64,000 nt of DNA from Flavobacteriales bacterium (GTDB taxonomy: Bacteria > Bacteroidota > Bacteroidia > Flavobacteriales_D > CAJJDF01): contig JAHDBM010000004.1 in NCBI GenBank assembly GCA_020630395.1, forward strand, positions 20,701-84,700. The letters are read 5' to 3'. This document shows positions 58,239-64,000 of the stretch, piece after piece (position 1 is the stretch's first letter; the number at the start of each line of letters is the position of its first letter). The position numbers and the translations under genes are program-made. The notes under the pieces were generated by a model that was not told the origin of the DNA, did not search any database, and saw nothing but the letters and a program-made list of their open reading frames with translations.

Positions 58239-58897
58239 GAATTAGCATAAATTTTCTCTAGTTCTTGTTCCATTTTTTTATATCTAGTATCTAGTTCAGC
58301 CTTTGCTTTGTTAAAATCAAATTCTTTTTGAACAGATGGCATATTATAGCTATCAATCATTCCAAGGTTATTAGATACAAATTTATCAAGCAAATATTTA
58401 AAACGTGTTTGATGTTTTTTGTACACATTTAAAATATTTAAACCTGAATTAACTAATATGTAAGCTTCTTCTTTATCTGTTTTAAAAGTTGATTTTTTTG
58501 TAATAAATGGAGGGACTTTATCTTCAGTTGTTCTTAAAAGACGAGCTAATTTTGCCATTGCCATTGGATTATAGTATTGCAAGGCAGATGCTTTATAGTA
58601 AATATAAGCATTGTCAAAATCTCCAGCTTTTAAATATTTGTCGGCAATAATATATAATCCCTGTGAAACAGTATTCCATTCTATGTTTTTGCCTTCTAAT
58701 TTTGTGATAATTTCGCTTGTTTCAAGACTTTTAAGGTTATCATGAAGTTTTTTAAAATCAATCGCTTTATCAATAGGCAAATTAAAATCATTTATGTTGT
58801 TGGTTAATAATTCTTCAATAGAATAGTTTTCTTTTGTTTGTTTGTTGGTACAAGAAAAAATGAATAATAGTAGGGATAATAAGTATATGGTTTTCAT
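58235..58897 (-). CDS. Hypothetical lipoprotein
   Basis: Lipobox LFIFSCTNK; TPR-like FDNAYIYYKASALQYYNPMAMAKLARLL. Confidence 0.6.
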   Translation of the reverse strand: MKTIYLLSLLLFIFSCTNKQTKENYSIEELLTNNINDFNLPIDKAIDFKKLHDNLKSLETSEIITKLEGKNIEWNTVSQGLYIIADKYLKAGDFDNAYIYYKASALQYYNPMAMAKLARLLRTTEDKVPPFITKKSTFKTDKEEAYILVNSGLNILNVYKKHQTRFKYLLDKFVSNNLGMIDSYNMPSVQKEFDFNKAKAELDTRYKKMEQELEKIYANS

Positions 58898-59511
58898 TAT
58901 TTATAGTTTAAAATATTAATAGATTCTTTACAGAAAAAAGATTCCTCATCAACAGCATTTGAAGCTACAAAAACAATTCTATCTTTTAAATGATTCGTAA
59001 TTAATTCTTGATACCATTTAATCGCATGTTTATCTAAGTTAGATGTTGGTTCATCAAGTAGCAGAATATCAGTTTTAGAGAGAATGGAGAGCCCAAGTTT
59101 GACCCTCTGTCTCATACCAGAAGAAAAATTTTTTAATGCTTTGTCTTTTGTGTTTGTTAGCTCAATAATAGCGATAAATTCCTTAAAGGATAGGTTGTTT
59201 AAAGACTTAAACTTAGTGTAAAACTCAAAGAGTTCTTTTAAGGTGTATTCTTCAAATACATCTATATATGGAGCAGCATAAGCGACATGCTTATAGATGT
59301 TTTGGTTATTTATAGGTACATTATTTAATGAGTATGAAATAGAGCCTTTAGTGGGCGTTAAAAACCCAGATATAAGCTTTAGAAATGTAGATTTACCTGA
59401 TCCATTTGGTCCAGTAACAGCTACTGATTGATTCGTGTTAAAAGTTGATGAAAAGTCTTTTAGAATCCATTCTCTTTTAAATTTTTTACCTATGTTATCA
59501 AGTATTACCAT
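58897..59511 (-). CDS. ABC transporter ATP-binding protein
   Basis: GPNGSGKSTFLKLISG, FSSGMRQRVKLGLSILSKTDILLLDEPTSNLD. Confidence 0.92.
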   Translation of the reverse strand: MVILDNIGKKFKREWILKDFSSTFNTNQSVAVTGPNGSGKSTFLKLISGFLTPTKGSISYSLNNVPINNQNIYKHVAYAAPYIDVFEEYTLKELFEFYTKFKSLNNLSFKEFIAIIELTNTKDKALKNFSSGMRQRVKLGLSILSKTDILLLDEPTSNLDKHAIKWYQELITNHLKDRIVFVASNAVDEESFFCKESINILNYK

Positions 59512-60039
59512 CTAAGCCCCTAAGTATATGAGATACATATCTCCTTTAATATAAGCTAGAAATCCAAAAATATCTCCAAAATCTAATACAATAATATCAT
59601 GACTAACATATAATGATAAGTCATCTATACTTAATTGTATCATCTTTGTTGTTGAAGGAATAAAGGAAGTTTCTTGTAGCCTTTCATCATCTATTTGAGA
59701 TGACGTTACTTTTTCCCAATGGTTTATCGGTAAACTAGAGATGTATTGTTTTTTTGTTGGCAATTCTTCATCAAACACTTCAAATATTTCTATGCTTTTA
59801 GAGGTGCCAATAGTAATGTTCTTTGAATCAAAGACAAAATTTAAACCAGTAGCTGAATCTTCTTTTATAATGTATACTGTATCTAATGTATTGTCTTCAT
59901 CAAAGTAACCAGTAAGGTGTTGATTTGAAGTACTATCTAATTCGATACATTTAGGAGTGCTGTTAAAAGCTCCTGCATATTGAATTAAACAAAAAAAACT
60001 TACGATAATTAATAGAGAATATGTTTTTAACAAGAACAT
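59512..60039 (-). CDS. Hypothetical secreted protein
   Basis: Signal peptide; tight linkage to neighbours. Confidence 0.55.
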   Translation of the reverse strand: MFLLKTYSLLIIVSFFCLIQYAGAFNSTPKCIELDSTSNQHLTGYFDEDNTLDTVYIIKEDSATGLNFVFDSKNITIGTSKSIEIFEVFDEELPTKKQYISSLPINHWEKVTSSQIDDERLQETSFIPSTTKMIQLSIDDLSLYVSHDIIVLDFGDIFGFLAYIKGDMYLIYLGA

Positions 60040-60042
60040 AAA

Positions 60043-60819
60043 TTAACTAAACCCTCGCATGATTCCTTTGGTAGAAGCTTTAATAAAATCTACGATTTCA
60101 TCTTTTTCTTTTGATGGAGGAAGTTCAAGATCAACAATTTTTAATGCTTGCGTCATGTTTTTGTTTTGAACATATATCGTTCTGTATACATCTTCAATAG
60201 CTGTTATTTGTTCATCACTATATCCTCTTCTCTTTAATCCAACAGTGTTTACTCCAACAAAAGATATAGGCTCTCTTGCGGCTCTTACAAAAGGAGGTAC
60301 ATTTTTTCTTACACCAGTTGTGGCAGCTATAAATGAGTGTTTACCAATTGTAATGAATTGTTGTACACCAGCCATTCCTTCTAAAATTGCCCAGTCTTGT
60401 ATAGTAACATGTCCGGCAACATTTACAGAGTTTGCTAAAATTACATTATTACCAATTTGGCAATCATGTGCAATATGAACATAAGCCATTAATAAACAGT
60501 TGTTACCAATAGAAGTTGTCATTTTATCGACTGTACCTCTGTTTATTGTTACACATTCTCTAATTGTAGTATTATCGCCAATTTTTACTGTGGTTTTTTC
60601 TCCATCAAACTTTAGGTCTTGTGGAATAGCAGAAATAACTGCTCCAGGAAAAATTTTGCAATTTTTTCCAATTCTAGCACCATCCATTATTACAGCATTA
60701 GGACCAATCCAGGAGCCACTTCCAATTTCGACATCTGCATATATGGTAGCAAATGGTTCTATAATTGCATCATCAGCAATTTTTGCATCTGGATGTATAT
60801 TGGCTAATGGTTGATTCAT
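60043..60819 (-). CDS. lpxA: UDP-N-acetylglucosamine acyltransferase LpxA
   Basis: Hexapeptide repeats; AVISAIPQDLKFDGEKTTVKIGDNTTIRECVTINRGT, CLLMAYVHIAHDCQIGNNVILAN. Confidence 0.95.
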   Translation of the reverse strand: MNQPLANIHPDAKIADDAIIEPFATIYADVEIGSGSWIGPNAVIMDGARIGKNCKIFPGAVISAIPQDLKFDGEKTTVKIGDNTTIRECVTINRGTVDKMTTSIGNNCLLMAYVHIAHDCQIGNNVILANSVNVAGHVTIQDWAILEGMAGVQQFITIGKHSFIAATTGVRKNVPPFVRAAREPISFVGVNTVGLKRRGYSDEQITAIEDVYRTIYVQNKNMTQALKIVDLELPPSKEKDEIVDFIKASTKGIMRGFS

Positions 60820-60823
60820 AATA

Positions 60824-62230
60824 CTAATTGTTTTTTTCTTTTATTACCTGAGCTAACATTTCGGCTTCAGAAACAATGTTTCCGTTAACATAGGCTTTAC
60901 CTACCATATTAACCAAACCTCTTCTTATAGGACTAATAAGCTTAAGTTCAAAAACGACAGTATCTCCTGGAATTACTTTTTGTTTGTATTTTACCTTATC
61001 GATTTTAAGAAAATAAGTAGAGTAATTTTCAGGATCAGGCTTGTCGTGTAGTGCAAATACCCCACCACATTGAGCCATTGCTTCTATTTGTAATACACCT
61101 GGCATTACTGGGTTTCCAGGGAAGTGTCCTTGAAAAAAGGGCTCGTTCATGGTTACATTTTTAACACCTATTATAGTATCTTCTTTAATTTCTAAGATTT
61201 TATCTATTAATAAAAATGGATATCTATGAGGAATCAAGGATGATATTTGATTAATGTCATAAACTGGTTTTTGACTTAAATCGAAGTGTTTTGTTTTGCT
61301 TTTTTTCTTTTTAGCTGCTAAATCTTTTATGATTTTTGCAAATTGAGTATTCCCATAATGCCCAGGACGAGCACTTAAAATATGGCCTTTAATTCTAACT
61401 CCAGATAGAGCTAGATCACCAACAATGTCAAGTAACTTATGTCTAGCTGGTTCATTAGTAAAATGGAGTTTAGTGTTATTTAACACTCCCATTCCATCAA
61501 TTTTAACATTAAGGTCTTCTTTGCCTAATAATTTACGTAAGTCGTCAATTTCTTTTTGAGAAACCTCTGGTCTATCAACTAGTACTATCGCATTATCAAT
61601 ATCTCCACCTTTTATAAGTCCGTTCTTAGCTAAAAACTCTAGCTCTCTCAAGAAAACAAAGGTTCTGCATTTGCTAATTTCATTTTTAAATTCATGAATA
61701 TCAATCATGGATGCATGCTGTGTTCCTAGAACAGGTGAATTATAATCGACCATAACTGTAATCCTGTATTTATCATCAGGAACAGCTAAGAATTCTATGT
61801 TTCTTCCTTCTACTTCAAATTTTATATTTTCTTCGAATTCAAAGTATTCTCTATCGGCATCTTGTTCTTCTAGTCCGGCTTTATTAATTGCATCAATAAA
61901 AGGCCAAGAACTCCCATCCATTATAGGCATTTCAGGCCCGTCTACTTGAATAATAGCATTGTCAATACCGCTTCCGTATAAGGCAGCTAATACATGTTCT
62001 GTAGTATGAACTTTTGCACCATCTTGCTCAAGTGTAGTGCCTCTTTGAGTATCTACAACTAAATCTACATCTGCATTAATAAGAGGTTTTCCTTCAAGAT
62101 CAATTCTTTGGAATTTATATCCATGCTTTGCAGGTGCAGGGGAAATGGTTAGATTAGTTTTTTTACCAGTATGCAAACCAACTCCTGAAAGTTTAACTGC
62201 ATATTTTATGGTTTTTTGTTTATCTGACAT
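60824..62230 (-). CDS. lpxC/fabZ: Bifunctional LpxC / FabZ fusion
   Basis: N-term SGVGLHTGKKTNLTISPA, HTTEHVLAALYGSGIDNA, HKLLDIVGDLALSG; C-term IPHRYPFLLIDKILEI...FQGHFPGNPVMPGVLQIEAMAQ. Confidence 0.96.
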   Translation of the reverse strand: MSDKQKTIKYAVKLSGVGLHTGKKTNLTISPAPAKHGYKFQRIDLEGKPLINADVDLVVDTQRGTTLEQDGAKVHTTEHVLAALYGSGIDNAIIQVDGPEMPIMDGSSWPFIDAINKAGLEEQDADREYFEFEENIKFEVEGRNIEFLAVPDDKYRITVMVDYNSPVLGTQHASMIDIHEFKNEISKCRTFVFLRELEFLAKNGLIKGGDIDNAIVLVDRPEVSQKEIDDLRKLLGKEDLNVKIDGMGVLNNTKLHFTNEPARHKLLDIVGDLALSGVRIKGHILSARPGHYGNTQFAKIIKDLAAKKKKSKTKHFDLSQKPVYDINQISSLIPHRYPFLLIDKILEIKEDTIIGVKNVTMNEPFFQGHFPGNPVMPGVLQIEAMAQCGGVFALHDKPDPENYSTYFLKIDKVKYKQKVIPGDTVVFELKLISPIRRGLVNMVGKAYVNGNIVSEAEMLAQVIKEKNN

Positions 62231-62251
62231 GAAGTAAATATTGTATTAGCT

Positions 62252-63301
62252 CTAGTTTCTTAGTGCTTTTAAATCTTTTTTAAGTTGATCGATTTGTCCT
62301 TTAAGTTTAGGTAATCCCCTAAATAAAACATAAGATCGTTTGTAATCTCCAATTGAAAATGCAGGAGAACCTTGCCATATTGAATTTTCTTGTTCTATGC
62401 TGTTTCCTATACCTGATTGCGCAGCAATTTTAACTCCATCAGCAATTTTAAGATGACCAACAATACCTACTTGTCCGCCTATCATACAGTTTTTACCAAT
62501 TTTAGTCGATCCAGCAATTCCAGTTTGAGCAGCAATAACTGTATTTTCTCCTATCTCAACATTATGAGCTACTTGAATTAAATTATCAAGTTTAACTCCT
62601 TTTCTTATAATGGTAGAACCAAGTGTAGCTCTATCAATTGCAGTATTTGCGCCAATTTCTACGTGATCTTCTAAAATAGCATTTCCAATTTGAGGAACTT
62701 TATTGTAGTTGTTTTTGCTATTAGGGACAAAACCAAAACCATCACCACCCACAATAACTCCTGAGTGAAGTGTGCAGTGTTGTCCAATAATACAATCAGT
62801 ATATACATTTACACCAGCATAAATTACTGTTCCGTCACCTATTTTAGCATTGTCACCAATAAAACTATTAGGATATATTTTTACATTATTTCCTATTGTA
62901 ACATTTTTACCAACATATACGTGAGCTCCAACATACACATCATTACCAATTGATGCAGATTCTTCAATCGTGCTTTTAGGATGAATGCCAGTTTCTGCTT
63001 GTTTTATTTGATTATACATCTCAAGCAGTTTAGCAAAAGCAGCTTGTGCACTATCTACTTTAATCAAAGTAAGTGTGCTTGGTACTGTTTGTGAGGGCTC
63101 AAAGCTTTTATCTACAATTGCGATTGAAGCTTTTGTTTCGTATAAAAACGGCTCGTATTTTAAGTTGGCTAAAAAGGATAGTGTGCCTTTTTTTCCTTCT
63201 TCTATTTTAGATAAATTAGTTACAGATACCGTATGATCTCCTTCTATTTCTCCTTGAAGAAGATCGGCTATTTGTGTTGCAGAAAATTCCATTAAAAACA
63301 A
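62252..63301 (-). CDS. lpxD: UDP-3-O-acylglucosamine N-acyltransferase LpxD
   Basis: IHPKSTIEESASIGNDVYVGAHVYVG, GDGFGFVPN, QVAHNVEIGENTVIAAQTGIAGSTKIG. Confidence 0.95.
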   Translation of the reverse strand: MFLMEFSATQIADLLQGEIEGDHTVSVTNLSKIEEGKKGTLSFLANLKYEPFLYETKASIAIVDKSFEPSQTVPSTLTLIKVDSAQAAFAKLLEMYNQIKQAETGIHPKSTIEESASIGNDVYVGAHVYVGKNVTIGNNVKIYPNSFIGDNAKIGDGTVIYAGVNVYTDCIIGQHCTLHSGVIVGGDGFGFVPNSKNNYNKVPQIGNAILEDHVEIGANTAIDRATLGSTIIRKGVKLDNLIQVAHNVEIGENTVIAAQTGIAGSTKIGKNCMIGGQVGIVGHLKIADGVKIAAQSGIGNSIEQENSIWQGSPAFSIGDYKRSYVLFRGLPKLKGQIDQLKKDLKALRN

Positions 63302-63375
63302 AAATAAAAATATTCTTCAGAATCTTTTCTAATAAGAGCATATATATCGTAACAAGTCATTGTTTAAAAAAGAAA

Positions 63376-63780
63376 TTATTTAATTAATACACCTTTTTTT
63401 TCAATAATAGGTATGGTTCTAAGGTTTTCTTCTTGAATAGATTCGGCTAAGAAAATATATTTTTTATCAAATAGTTGTTTGTCTAGAAAAAAACTTACCC
63501 AGAATTCATTGCTTAATGCAAATAAGTCCTCAGTTAAAGATTCTATTTTTTTAAAACTTTTACGTTCAACTACATCTAAAAAGTGTCGAAATAGAGCAGT
63601 CTTTTTTTTCTCTCCTTTAATTTCTCCATATCCTTTGGTAGAAACAAGAACTCCTTCAATGTTTTTATCTTTTAGGTTTAAAAGATATGCTGTCCATTGA
63701 TTTTCGTTTAATTCATTTTTTTCTTGAACAATTGCTACAGCAATATCCTCAACTTTAGGAGGGATGATGTCACTTTTCAT
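63376..63780 (-). CDS. Conserved hypothetical protein
   Basis: 134 aa; ATGA overlap with lipB-like ORF. Confidence 0.65.
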   Translation of the reverse strand: MKSDIIPPKVEDIAVAIVQEKNELNENQWTAYLLNLKDKNIEGVLVSTKGYGEIKGEKKKTALFRHFLDVVERKSFKKIESLTEDLFALSNEFWVSFFLDKQLFDKKYIFLAESIQEENLRTIPIIEKKGVLIK

Positions 63781-64000
63781 TTGTAAGATAGTGTTTGTTC
63801 GTCAGCTGTTATGATATCAAAATCAAAAATGTTAGATAAGTTGATAAGAAGTTTTTCTTTTACTTCTTCTATATCTAATTCATGATTTAATTCGTGTTGC
63901 ATAGAAGTTACAGCTTTGTCATCAATGCCACAAGGTATTATGTTGTTAAATAAATTTAAATCTGTATTAACATTAAAAGCAAATCCGTGCATAGTTACCC
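63777..64000 (-). CDS. lipB: Octanoyltransferase LipB, C-terminal part (start outside window)
   Basis: Frame open to window end: ..[33 protein letters not shown], characteristic LipB C-terminal sequence. Confidence 0.88.
   Translation of the reverse strand, partial: VTMHGFAFNVNTDLNLFNNIIPCGIDDKAVTSMQHELNHELDIEEVKEKLLINLSNIFDFDIITADEQTLSYK

Noticed and set aside
60245-60814. Plus-strand ORFs opposite lpxA
   Set aside because: Shadow ORFs antisense to a well-supported lpxA.
60824-62230. LpxC/FabZ fusion as novelty
   Set aside because: This fusion is a known feature of Bacteroidota; annotated but not reported as a finding.
1-64000. tRNA/rRNA genes, transposases, integrases, prophage genes
   Set aside because: None recognised in intergenic gaps or ORFs; gaps are short and lack tRNA-like sequence such as GGTTCGAATCC.

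Overview
AT-rich window from a gliding/T9SS-type Bacteroidota (Flavobacteriia-like) chromosome, almost fully coding. The indicators are PorP/SprF, a gliding-type CTD adhesin, SprA, T9SS sorting domains, an LpxC/FabZ fusion and Omp28. Recognisable housekeeping genes: purT, an acyl-CoA (glutaryl-CoA-like) dehydrogenase, hflX, ruvA, tatA, a gatA-like amidase, lpxA, lpxC/fabZ, lpxD and a truncated lipB at the right edge. Accessory or unusual parts: (i) an AbiEi/AbiEii toxin-antitoxin operon flanked by a 76-bp near-identical direct repeat made of the purT promoter and 5' end; (ii) beside it, an AraC + DoxX-like two-gene unit bounded by GTTAGGTGCA motifs and an attC-like structured hairpin, resembling an integron-type gene cassette; (iii) a complete dltC-D-X-B-A-like operon in a Gram-negative, LPS-producing organism. 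That operon includes a 48-aa DltX-like microprotein ending in TFVYQNF, an Ala at the DltA position usually occupied by the D-Ala-selecting Cys, and an additional membrane protein; (iv) a degenerate tyrosine-phosphatase-like domain fused to two OmpA domains; (v) an operon of SCKK lipoproteins, a DUF1501 protein and a CX4CH protein; (vi) several striking repeat proteins and dispersed intergenic repeats. No tRNA, rRNA, CRISPR array, transposase or integrase was seen. All assignments come from reading the sequence and ORF track, without database searches.
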